Assembly (NCBI GenBank): GCA_947478315.1
Contig: CANJWF010000081.1
Coordinates: 1-5,836, forward strand
Source of the DNA: Sphingobacteriaceae bacterium
Lineage (GTDB): Bacteria > Bacteroidota > Bacteroidia > Sphingobacteriales > Sphingobacteriaceae
Direction of reading: 5' to 3'
DNA: 5,836 bases
The notes under the pieces are model-generated. The model made no database searches and was not told the DNA's origin. It worked only from the letters and a program-made list of their open reading frames with translations. This document shows positions 1 to 5,836 of the stretch, piece by piece. The number at the start of each line of letters is the position of its first letter. The first letter of the stretch is position 1. A program made the position numbers and the translations under genes.

Positions 1-1
1 G

Positions 2-2128
2 CTCGACAACATCAGCAGCACCGACTACCAAAACAATATCACCCTCAGCCAATCCTTCAGCTACGATGGCAACGGCAACCCGCTGCAAGTACGCAAAGAA
101 TGGAACGACGGCAGCTACGAACAAACCACTTATAGCAACTACATCGCCGCTGGCAGTTGGCTACCCAACAAAGCCCAGCAAATCACCCTCACAAAAAAAC
201 ACTTTCAAGACCCACAAGCCCATAGCCGTAGCATCAGTTACACTTACGAGCCCAGCACAGGCGTACTCACCGACCAATACGACGGTTTGCTGAGCACCCA
301 ATACCGCGATTTCAGAGCCGGCAAACCCTACAGCATCCTAGTCACCGACGGCAGCAGCCAACGCCTCACCCGCCTCAGTTACGACCCCAGCTTTCGTTAC
401 ATTGCCAGCCGCAGCAATGCCTTAGGGCATAGCAGCCAATATACCTACGACGCTTTGGGCAACCCACTAAGTAGCACCGATGCCAATGGCAACACCAGCC
501 GCAACACCTACGACAGCTGGGGACGGCTGCTGCAACACCTCCCTGCCATAGGTGGCAGCACCACCTACAGCTACCAATGGAACATCGACCCCGCCAAGGG
601 CAGCCTCTGGTACCAAACAAGTAGCACCGATGGGCATAGCGAACAAACCACCTATAACCCCCAAGGGCAAGTGCTACTCAGCCAGCGCAGCCAGTTCGAC
701 GGGAGCCCCCTCTACCAAGCCAACACCTACAACGCACAAGGACAACTCACCGCCAGCAGCCAGCCCTACCCCAGCGGTGGCACACGACGTTTTACCACCT
801 ATGGCTACGATGAATTGAATCGACAAACCCGTGTTACCGACCCCAACGGCAACAGCATCAGCTATGCCTATGCCGCCAAACAAGTGAGCACCACCCAAGA
901 CGGCAACACCACGGTAAAACAAAGCGATGCCCAAGGCAACCCCCTACAGATTACCGACCCCGGAGGCAGCATCCAATACAGCTATGCCAGCAACGGACAA
1001 ATTCAACAAGTCAATAGCAACGGCAGCAGCTACCAAATCACCTACGACGCCTACGGTCGTCAAACCCAACTCATAGACCCCAACGCGGGCACCATCACCT
1101 ATAACTATAACGCCTACGGCGAACTCGTTCAACAAACCGACGCCCGTGGCTACAGCACCAACAGCCAATACGACGCCTTAGGCAGACTTCAAAGCCAACA
1201 AACCGCCGAAGGCAGCAGTAGCTACAGCTACGACCCCGCTGGCAACAAGGGCAGCCTGAGCCAAGTAAGCCACCCCAACGGTAGCGACAGTTATAGCTAC
1301 GACCCCTACGGTCGCCTGCTCAGCCACAGCCGTGCTGGCTTAGGCAGCAAAACCTACACCTACGACACCCAAGGGCGCCTCTCCAGCACCACCTACCCCT
1401 CCGGACTCCGCATACAGGTAAACTACAACACCGCCGGACAAGCCTACCAACTACAAAACGCCCATACCCAGCAAGTGCTATGGCAACTCAACAGCCAAGA
1501 CCCCTTAGGCAGAGCCACCAGCGTACAATACAACAGCACCCTTGCCAGCACCCGCTACGATGCCCAAGGCAACCTACAAGCCCAACAAGTAGGTCCTAGC
1601 AGTGTCATTGCGGGCTCCGACCCGCAACCTATTCAAGACCTGCGTTACAGCATCGACCCCCTTAACGGCAACCTCAGCTGGCGACAAGACGCGCGGCAAG
1701 GTCTTAAAGAAACCTTCAGCTACGACGCCCTCAACCGGCTCATCACCATACAAGGCCCACAAAGCCAAAGCATCCAATACAGCCCCAACGGCAACATCCG
1801 CAACAAAACCGACCTCGGCGACTACCAATACCAAAGCAGCCGCCCCCATGCCCTCACCAGTTTGAGCAACACCGCCAACCAGCCCAGTGCCTATCAGCAA
1901 ATAACCTATAACAGCCAAGGCAAAGTGAGCAGCGTTTCCGAAAGAGACCACCGCGTGCAAATCACTTACGACGCAGGCGGCGACCGCATCCGTATGGACG
2001 AATACACCAACAACCAGCTACAGCGCAGCATCTACTACTGGGGCGATTACGAAAAGGAAGTATATCCCGACGGTAGCAGCCAAGAAATGGCGTGTCAGCT
2101 TCCCCATTTAGGCACAGTTATAAGGTAG
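2..2128 (+). CDS. YD-repeat (RHS-type) protein, 5' partial, C-terminally truncated
   Basis: The frame is open from base 2, giving 708 visible residues and a TAG stop; the true start lies left of the window. An internal TTG at 287 could be read as a start, but the same frame carries clear repeat protein upstream of it, so it is not one. Throughout, tyrosine-aspartate repeats of the form YDxxGN/YDxxGR followed by DxxGN recur: YDGNGN, YDALGN, YDSWGR, YDELNR, YDAYGR, YDPYGR, YDTQGR and YDAGGD. In this family such repeats build a large beta-cage shell around a C-terminal, often toxic, cargo, usually in secreted or surface proteins. The upstream part (SGSWLPNK-like AGSWLPNK, then YTYEPSTGVLTDQY) resembles SpvB/TcaC-type RHS proteins of Bacteroidota; that is recollection, not a search. 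After YYWGDYEKEVYPDGSSQE the protein ends within 13 non-repeat residues (MACQLPHLGTVIR). The usual DHLGS stretch, the RHS core with its RMYDP-like motif and any toxin tip are missing. It may be a decayed gene. No signal peptide can be judged. Confidence 0.88.
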   Translation, partial: LDNISSTDYQNNITLSQSFSYDGNGNPLQVRKEWNDGSYEQTTYSNYIAAGSWLPNKAQQITLTKKHFQDPQAHSRSISYTYEPSTGVLTDQYDGLLSTQYRDFRAGKPYSILVTDGSSQRLTRLSYDPSFRYIASRSNALGHSSQYTYDALGNPLSSTDANGNTSRNTYDSWGRLLQHLPAIGGSTTYSYQWNIDPAKGSLWYQTSSTDGHSEQTTYNPQGQVLLSQRSQFDGSPLYQANTYNAQGQLTASSQPYPSGGTRRFTTYGYDELNRQTRVTDPNGNSISYAYAAKQVSTTQDGNTTVKQSDAQGNPLQITDPGGSIQYSYASNGQIQQVNSNGSSYQITYDAYGRQTQLIDPNAGTITYNYNAYGELVQQTDARGYSTNSQYDALGRLQSQQTAEGSSSYSYDPAGNKGSLSQVSHPNGSDSYSYDPYGRLLSHSRAGLGSKTYTYDTQGRLSSTTYPSGLRIQVNYNTAGQAYQLQNAHTQQVLWQLNSQDPLGRATSVQYNSTLASTRYDAQGNLQAQQVGPSSVIAGSDPQPIQDLRYSIDPLNGNLSWRQDARQGLKETFSYDALNRLITIQGPQSQSIQYSPNGNIRNKTDLGDYQYQSSRPHALTSLSNTANQPSAYQQITYNSQGKVSSVSERDHRVQITYDAGGDRIRMDEYTNNQLQRSIYYWGDYEKEVYPDGSSQEMACQLPHLGTVIR

Positions 2129-2133
2129 GCACA
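2109..2133. repeat. Short direct repeat at the RHS 3' junction
   Basis: The octamer TAGGCACA occurs at 2109-2116 and again at 2126-2133, 17 bases apart. Both copies are followed by a similar stretch (GTTATA after the first, TTATA after the second). The stop codon of the RHS frame is the first three bases of the second copy. It lies exactly where the RHS protein departs from its family. It could be a target duplication or slippage scar left by a lost mobile element, or chance. Confidence 0.4.
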
Positions 2134-2137
2134 TTAT

Positions 2138-2185
2138 ATAATTTACCATTTTAAAAGGATTTAATCTTTTAAAATGGTAAATTAT
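2138..2185. terminator. Perfect 20-bp hairpin, probable bidirectional terminator
   Basis: The arms 2138-2157 and 2166-2185 are exact reverse complements (ATAATTTACCATTTTAAAAG and its complement) around an 8-base loop. The hairpin begins 9 bases after the RHS stop and lies 27 bases beyond the trxB stop, between two convergent genes, which is where a shared terminator is expected. Neither side has a run of T after the stem, so it is not a textbook intrinsic terminator, although the arms themselves carry four-base T and A runs. A palindromic remnant of a mobile element is the alternative. Confidence 0.65.
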
Positions 2186-2212
2186 GATAAACGATACAAT
2201 GATAGGTTTTTG

Positions 2213-3163
2213 TTAATTTCCGTATTCTTTAGCAGCTAAATAGCGTTCTGCGTCTAATGCGGCCATACAACCCGAGCCTGCCGCAGTAATGGCTTGTCTG
2301 TAAATTTTATCTTGCACATCGCCACAAGCAAAAACGCCTGCAACATTCGTATGTGTTGAATTTGCTTGGGTAATCAAGTAACCCGATTCGTCCATATTGA
2401 GTACATCCTTAAAAATGTCGGTATTGGGTTGATGACCAATGGCAACAAAAAAACCAGTTACACTGAGGGTGGTTTCGGTTTTTGTTTGGTTATTGTACAC
2501 TAATACGCCCGTTACATTCTTGCCATCACCCACAATTTCTTTGGTTTCGGTTTGATATAAAATTTCGATATTAGGGGTATTCATTACCCGATTTTGCATA
2601 GCTTTTGAAGCCCTAAATTCGTCTCTGCGTACTAACAGATATACTTTTTTACACAGTTTAGCCAAATAAGTTGCCTCTTCGGCAGCAGTATCTCCCGCTC
2701 CTACAATGGCTACATCCTGATTTTTGAAGAAAAAACCATCGCAAACCGCACACGCAGATACTCCAAAACCATTGTACTTTTGTTCGGATGGTAAACCTAA
2801 CCATTTTGCAGATGCACCAGTGGCTATAATTACCACATCGGCTGATATGACGTGATTTTCGTCAATTTCAACCAAATGCTTTGCTCCCGAAAAATCTACT
2901 TTAGATGCATAACCAAATCTAACTTGTGTACCAAACCGTTCGGCTTGTTTTTGTAAGTCATCCATCATGGCTGTTCCCTGAGTTCCTTCAGGATAACCAG
3001 GGAAATTTTCAACTTCGGTAGTTTGTGTTAATTGTCCACCAGGAACGATTCCTGTATACATAACAGGAGATAGGTCGGCACGAGCCGCATAAATAGCAGC
3101 GGTATAACCCGCAGGACCGGAACCTATAATTAAGCATTTAACATGTTCTGTAGCTGTTTTCAT
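2213..3163 (-). CDS. trxB: Thioredoxin reductase (NADPH)
   Basis: This complete 316-residue flavoprotein has the usual family length. It uses NADPH to reduce the disulfide of thioredoxin in the cytoplasm, supplying electrons to ribonucleotide reductase, peroxiredoxins and methionine sulfoxide reductases. Visible motifs in order: the N-terminal FAD dinucleotide fold GSGPAG (residues 14-19), ATGA (114-117) closing the first FAD segment, the redox-active cysteine pair CAVC followed by DG (138-143), the NADPH fold GAGDTAAEEA (155-164), the phosphate-binding arginines in VRRDEFR (178-184), and the C-terminal FAD motif GVFACGDV with RQAITAAGSG (276-297). The arginines at 179, 180 and 184 argue for NADPH use; the histidine found before them in the E. 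coli enzyme is valine here. The ATG start gives a methionine eight residues before the first beta strand, as expected. No Shine-Dalgarno sequence precedes it; the upstream stretch is AT-rich. It is convergent with the RHS gene and divergent from parE, so it is probably monocistronic. Confidence 0.96.
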   Translation of the reverse strand: MKTATEHVKCLIIGSGPAGYTAAIYAARADLSPVMYTGIVPGGQLTQTTEVENFPGYPEGTQGTAMMDDLQKQAERFGTQVRFGYASKVDFSGAKHLVEIDENHVISADVVIIATGASAKWLGLPSEQKYNGFGVSACAVCDGFFFKNQDVAIVGAGDTAAEEATYLAKLCKKVYLLVRRDEFRASKAMQNRVMNTPNIEILYQTETKEIVGDGKNVTGVLVYNNQTKTETTLSVTGFFVAIGHQPNTDIFKDVLNMDESGYLITQANSTHTNVAGVFACGDVQDKIYRQAITAAGSGCMAALDAERYLAAKEYGN

Positions 3164-3242
3164 CTGAAAATAATTATTCGTTAGTGTTTATTTTCCTTAT
3201 GGTACTCATGCATCTTTGATGTATTCAGTTGTGTTTCCCTTT

Positions 3243-3426
3243 CTTTTAAGAACCTAGTGCATCTTCGGAGCCATCATCGGTTGGAGAGAGAACTCGCTCA
3301 TGGGCATTCCGACTAAAAACGCTCTCAATATTCGTTTGCTAGTTTAGGAAAACGTTCCCAAAGGTATGATTTTTGCGATTCGATTGAAAGACACGCCCTA
3401 TCTGTAGGAAATATTTAACTTAAAAG
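3243..3426. other. Intergenic segment with inverted-repeat ends; candidate structured RNA or trxB leader
   Basis: The gap between trxB and parE holds no credible protein gene. Its middle stands out from the AT-rich edges by being richer in G and C. It is bracketed by CTTTTAAG (3243-3250) and its exact complement CTTAAAAG (3419-3426), which could form a closing stem. Inside are small hairpins: CCTA/TAGG with a TCTG loop (3397-3408), GGAA/TTCC with an AACG loop (3347-3358), and an eight-pair stem with three G-T wobbles between 3279-3286 and 3307-3314. The total length of 184 bases is that of a 6S-like RNA, but I recognise no family-specific motif. It could equally be an untranslated leader of trxB read leftward. 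The strand is undecided. Confidence 0.3.
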
Positions 3427-3429
3427 CGA

Positions 3430-3459
3430 CAAAATTCTTTTCAATTTCTTTTTTTCAAA
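3430..3459 (-). promoter_or_regulatory. Candidate leftward Bacteroidota-type promoter
   Basis: On the minus strand, TTTG (3456-3459) is followed after 18 bases by GAATTTTG (3430-3437), which fits the Bacteroidota pattern of TTTG near -33 and TAnnTTTG near -7 except for one base. Transcription from here would cross the structured segment and reach trxB with a leader of about 260 bases. A second leftward box, TACCTTTG (3359-3366), matches the -7 consensus fully but lacks a good -33 partner. Such short motifs occur by chance in AT-rich DNA. Confidence 0.3.
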
Positions 3460-3471
3460 AAACTGCCTTAT

Positions 3472-3487
3472 AAAAATAGCTATTTTT
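3472..3487. promoter_or_regulatory. Perfect 16-bp palindrome over the parE promoter
   Basis: AAAAATAGCTATTTTT is its own reverse complement. It sits 27 bases before the parE start codon and covers all but the last base of the proposed -7 box. Two-fold symmetric sites of this size in this position often bind dimeric repressors. No regulator is encoded nearby, and AT-rich palindromes also arise by chance. Confidence 0.35.
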
Positions 3488-3488
3488 G
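3481..3488 (+). promoter_or_regulatory. Candidate -7 box for parE-scpA
   Basis: TATTTTTG matches the Bacteroidota -7 consensus TAnnTTTG at every fixed base. It ends 26 bases before the parE ATG, leaving a leader of roughly 20 bases, which is usual. The expected TTTG at -33 is not exact; TTTC ending at 3456 is the nearest, with a somewhat long spacer of 24 bases. Confidence 0.45.
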
Positions 3489-3514
3489 GCTTAACATATT
3501 AATATAGTGCATTT

Positions 3515-5401
3515 ATGGCAGATAATAGTCAATACACAGACGATAGTATTCGCTCATTAGATTGGAAAGAACACATTCGTTTACGTCCTGGTATGTATAT
3601 CGGGAAGTTAGGGGATGGGTCGGCGCAAGACGATGGCATATATGTTTTGTTAAAAGAAATTATCGACAATTCTATCGATGAATTTGTAATGGGCTCAGGA
3701 AAAACGATAGAATTAACCGTTTCAGACCATAAAATATCGGTAAGAGACTACGGGCGAGGGATTCCTTTAGGAAAGGTCATAGATTGTGTTTCTAAGATTA
3801 ATACAGGAGGCAAATACGATTCTAAAGCTTTTCAAAAATCTGTAGGTTTAAATGGGGTGGGAACGAAAGCCGTAAATGCCTTGTCTGCATTTTTTAGTGT
3901 TCAATCTTATCGCGATGGGAGAACAAAGTTTGTAGAATTTAGTAAAGGAGAAATAGTTAGGGAAGAAGCTGAAAAAGATACTACACAACGAAATGGAACT
4001 GCTATTGTGTTTCTACCAGATGAATACATATTCAGAAACTACCGATTTATTCCAGAATTTGTCGAAAATATGATTTGGAATTACGTGTTTTTAAATGCAG
4101 GACTTACTATCCATTTCAATGGTCAAAAATTTATTTCAGAAAAAGGTTTATACGATTTGTTGTCGCGCAATACTGATGCTGAGACCATTCGTTATCCGAT
4201 TATTCACCTAAAAGGCCATGATATAGAAGTAGCACTTACGCATGGTCAGCAGTATGGAGAAGAGTATTATTCATTTGTGAATGGTCAACACACCACTCAA
4301 GGAGGAACTCACCAAGCCGCTTTTAGAGAAGCCATCGTAAAAACGGTACGTGAATTTTACAAAAAAGAATTTGATGCCTCTGATATTCGAGCCTCTATAG
4401 TGGGTGCCATTGCCATTAAAGTACAAGAACCTGTTTTTGAGTCTCAAACAAAAACAAAATTAGGTTCTCAAAATATAGGTCCAGATGGGCCTAGTGTACG
4501 AACTTTTATTACGGATTTTATTAAGAAAGAATTAGATAATTATCTTCACAAGCACACGGATGTAGCGGATGGATTGTTAAAACGCATTTTACAATCTGAA
4601 CGAGAACGTAAAGATATTGCAGGTATTAAAAAACTAGCGAACGACCGTGCCAAAAAAGCGGCTTTACACAATCGAAAATTAAGAGATTGTAAAGCCCATT
4701 TTGATGTTAATCATGATAAACGTTACGAAACAACCTTGTTTATTACCGAAGGAGATTCAGCGAGTGGTTCTATCACTAAATCGCGCAATGTAGAAACTCA
4801 AGCCGTATTCAGTCTCAAGGGAAAACCCTTGAACTGTTACGGACTTACCAAAAAAATAGTATATGAAAATGAAGAATTTAACCTGTTGCAACATGCACTC
4901 AACATTGAGGATGGTATAGAAGGCTTACGGTATAATAATATTGTGATAGCCACCGATGCAGATGTAGACGGCATGCACATTCGTTTATTGATGATGACCT
5001 TTTTTTTACAGTTCTTTCCAGACCTAGTTAAAGCAGGTCATGTATATATTTTACAAACCCCTTTGTTCAGAGTGAGAAATAAAAAAGAAACCATTTATTG
5101 TTATAGTGAAGAAGAACGAATGCAGGCCATTCAACGATTGGGTAATAAACCGGAAATTACACGATTTAAAGGCTTAGGAGAAATTTCACCCGATGAATTT
5201 GGTTTGTTTATAGGTAAAGACATTCGATTAGACCCTATTGTGCTTAAAAACGAATCTATTAAAAGTCTGTTAGCATATTATATGGGTAAAAACATCCCTG
5301 AACGTCAGCAATTTATCGTGCAAAATCTTCGAATAGAAAAGGATGAAGATGCATTGCAGTTAATTAATAAACAACAAGAGATAGGAGAGGATGCAGCCTA
5401 A
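3515..5401 (+). CDS. parE: DNA topoisomerase IV subunit B (ParE)
   Basis: This complete 628-residue ATPase subunit of a type IIA topoisomerase pairs with ParC as a heterotetramer that decatenates sister chromosomes and relaxes supercoils. Visible in order: GHKL ATPase residues E48 and N52 (LLKEIIDN), the Mg/ATP loop RDYGRGIP (77-84), the ATP lid GLNGVGTKA (111-119; GLHGVG in many homologues), the transducer-domain loop QTKTKLGS with K313 (311-318), and the TOPRIM motifs EGDSASG (412-418), SLKGKPLN (433-440) and DADVDGMHI (481-489) supplying the metal-binding acidic residues, then RFKGLGE (550-556). The N-terminus [21 protein letters not shown] matches Bacteroidota ParE rather than GyrB, where an AVRKRPAMYIG-like stretch is usual, and the length fits ParE. 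GyrB is the only serious alternative. The ATG at 3515 lies ten codons before the conserved SIRSLDW stretch and has no Shine-Dalgarno site. The gene runs into scpA with an 11-base overlap; parC is not adjacent. Confidence 0.93.
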   Translation: MADNSQYTDDSIRSLDWKEHIRLRPGMYIGKLGDGSAQDDGIYVLLKEIIDNSIDEFVMGSGKTIELTVSDHKISVRDYGRGIPLGKVIDCVSKINTGGKYDSKAFQKSVGLNGVGTKAVNALSAFFSVQSYRDGRTKFVEFSKGEIVREEAEKDTTQRNGTAIVFLPDEYIFRNYRFIPEFVENMIWNYVFLNAGLTIHFNGQKFISEKGLYDLLSRNTDAETIRYPIIHLKGHDIEVALTHGQQYGEEYYSFVNGQHTTQGGTHQAAFREAIVKTVREFYKKEFDASDIRASIVGAIAIKVQEPVFESQTKTKLGSQNIGPDGPSVRTFITDFIKKELDNYLHKHTDVADGLLKRILQSERERKDIAGIKKLANDRAKKAALHNRKLRDCKAHFDVNHDKRYETTLFITEGDSASGSITKSRNVETQAVFSLKGKPLNCYGLTKKIVYENEEFNLLQHALNIEDGIEGLRYNNIVIATDADVDGMHIRLLMMTFFLQFFPDLVKAGHVYILQTPLFRVRNKKETIYCYSEEERMQAIQRLGNKPEITRFKGLGEISPDEFGLFIGKDIRLDPIVLKNESIKSLLAYYMGKNIPERQQFIVQNLRIEKDEDALQLINKQQEIGEDAA

Positions 5402-5836
5402 TCAAACCGACAAAACAGCCGTAACCCATGCTGGCGACCATCATTACCCTGTTGTGAATACAGAGCAATCTCTTGAAAAAGAAACTTTTCAAATTAAACT
5501 GCCCTTATTCGAAGGACCATTTGATTTATTGTTGTTTTTTATAGAAAGAGATGAATTAGATATTCAAGAAATTAGCATTTCTAAAATTACGGACGATTTT
5601 TTAGACTATATCCGTCAAATGAATTCTTTAAATATTGAGTTGGCAAGCGAGTTTATTTATGTTGCCTCTACATTGATGCAAATTAAAGCTCGAATGCTCA
5701 TTCCTCGAACAGCCATTGACGAACAAGGTAATGAGATAGATCCCAAGCAAGATTTGATTCAAAAACTATTAGAGTATAAGAAAATTAAAGTAGTTGCAGA
5801 ACAAATGAGGGAACTAGAGACGAAACGTATGCAACA
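5391..5836 (+). CDS. scpA: Segregation and condensation protein A (ScpA), 3' partial
   Basis: The frame from ATG 5391 is open to the right edge, giving 148 residues of a family usually about 240-280 long. ScpA is the kleisin that bridges the heads of the SMC dimer and binds ScpB, forming the bacterial condensin that compacts and separates new chromosome copies. The N-terminal SMC-binding domain is clear: [22 protein letters not shown] (residues 37-58), then [14 protein letters not shown] (62-75), [23 protein letters not shown] (83-105), and the start of the charged linker after [12 protein letters not shown]. The start codon lies within the end of parE in another frame, overlapping by 11 bases, and AGGAG (5383-5387) sits only three bases upstream; translational coupling is likely. 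This start puts about 39 residues before the FEGP motif, longer than usual, with a polar stretch including HAGDHH. A GTG at codon 22 is a possible alternative start. The C-terminal winged-helix domain is outside the window. Confidence 0.93.
   Translation, partial: MQPNQTDKTAVTHAGDHHYPVVNTEQSLEKETFQIKLPLFEGPFDLLLFFIERDELDIQEISISKITDDFLDYIRQMNSLNIELASEFIYVASTLMQIKARMLIPRTAIDEQGNEIDPKQDLIQKLLEYKKIKVVAEQMRELETKRMQ

Noticed and set aside
375..1960. Several minus-strand and other-frame open frames inside the RHS gene
   Set aside because: They are by-products of the C-rich, G-poor repeat coding sequence. Their products are low-complexity (Val/Ala/Gly or Thr/Pro rich), and the RHS frame explains the DNA.
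287..2128. A self-contained gene starting at TTG 287
   Set aside because: The same frame is open to base 2 and carries YD-type repeat protein before 287 (YDGNGNPL, SYTYEPSTGVLTDQYDG), so 287 is internal to a larger gene.
3254..3307. 17-codon minus-strand frame before trxB, a possible leader peptide
   Set aside because: No Shine-Dalgarno site, no codon run suggesting attenuation, and too short to support alone; mentioned only within the leader hypothesis.
3263..3404. Protein-like plus-strand frame in the gap (ATG 3300, MGIPTKNALNIRLLV, then a stop and a further KGMIFAIRLKDTPYL)
   Set aside because: It is broken by stops after 15 codons, has no start signal and no recognisable family. It is too short to tell a decayed gene from chance.
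3243..3426. tRNA, tmRNA or SRP RNA in the trxB-parE gap
   Set aside because: No T-loop GGTTCGA-type arm, no CCA end, and no SRP GGAAG/AGCAG core were seen on either strand.
3515..5401. Assignment as gyrB instead of parE
   Set aside because: The N-terminus ([21 protein letters not shown]) and the 628-residue length match the ParE branch of Bacteroidota, and GyrB usually reads AVRKRPAMYIG there; some doubt remains without a tree.

Overview
The window most likely comes from a low-GC member of the Bacteroidota. The trxB and parE products have the wording typical of that phylum (for example the ParE start [16 protein letters not shown] and the [14 protein letters not shown] lid). The promoter-like boxes resemble TAnnTTTG, and trxB and parE lack Shine-Dalgarno sites. 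Genus cannot be given from this sequence.

Layout. Bases 2-2128 (+) are the 3' part of a large YD-repeat (RHS-type) gene. Its reading frame is open to the left edge, so its start lies outside the window. The gene is C- and A-rich on the coding strand, about half GC, and unlike the AT-rich genes to its right. It stops abruptly at the point where RHS proteins normally continue into their conserved core, so it looks truncated at the 3' end. A short direct repeat (2109-2133) and a perfect 20-bp inverted repeat (2138-2185) follow; the latter probably ends both this gene and the convergent trxB. trxB (2213-3163, -) encodes a complete thioredoxin reductase.

Between the divergent trxB and parE lie 351 bases (3164-3514) with no convincing protein gene. 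The middle part (3243-3426) is richer in G and C than its edges, is bracketed by an 8-bp inverted repeat and holds smaller hairpins. It could be a structured RNA or a long trxB leader. The right edge holds a plausible Bacteroidota-type promoter for parE, overlapped by a perfect 16-bp palindrome.

parE (3515-5401, +) encodes topoisomerase IV subunit B, complete. Its last 11 bases overlap the start of scpA (5391 to the right edge, +), which encodes the kleisin subunit of the SMC-ScpAB condensin and is cut by the window end. The right half is thus a small chromosome-segregation operon: ParE helps decatenate sister chromosomes and ScpA helps compact and separate them. trxB is a housekeeping redox gene, and the RHS gene is accessory.

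I see no CRISPR array, tRNA, rRNA or intact mobile element. The observations that most deserve a second look are the truncated RHS end with its scar-like junction, the structured intergenic segment, and the palindrome on the parE promoter.
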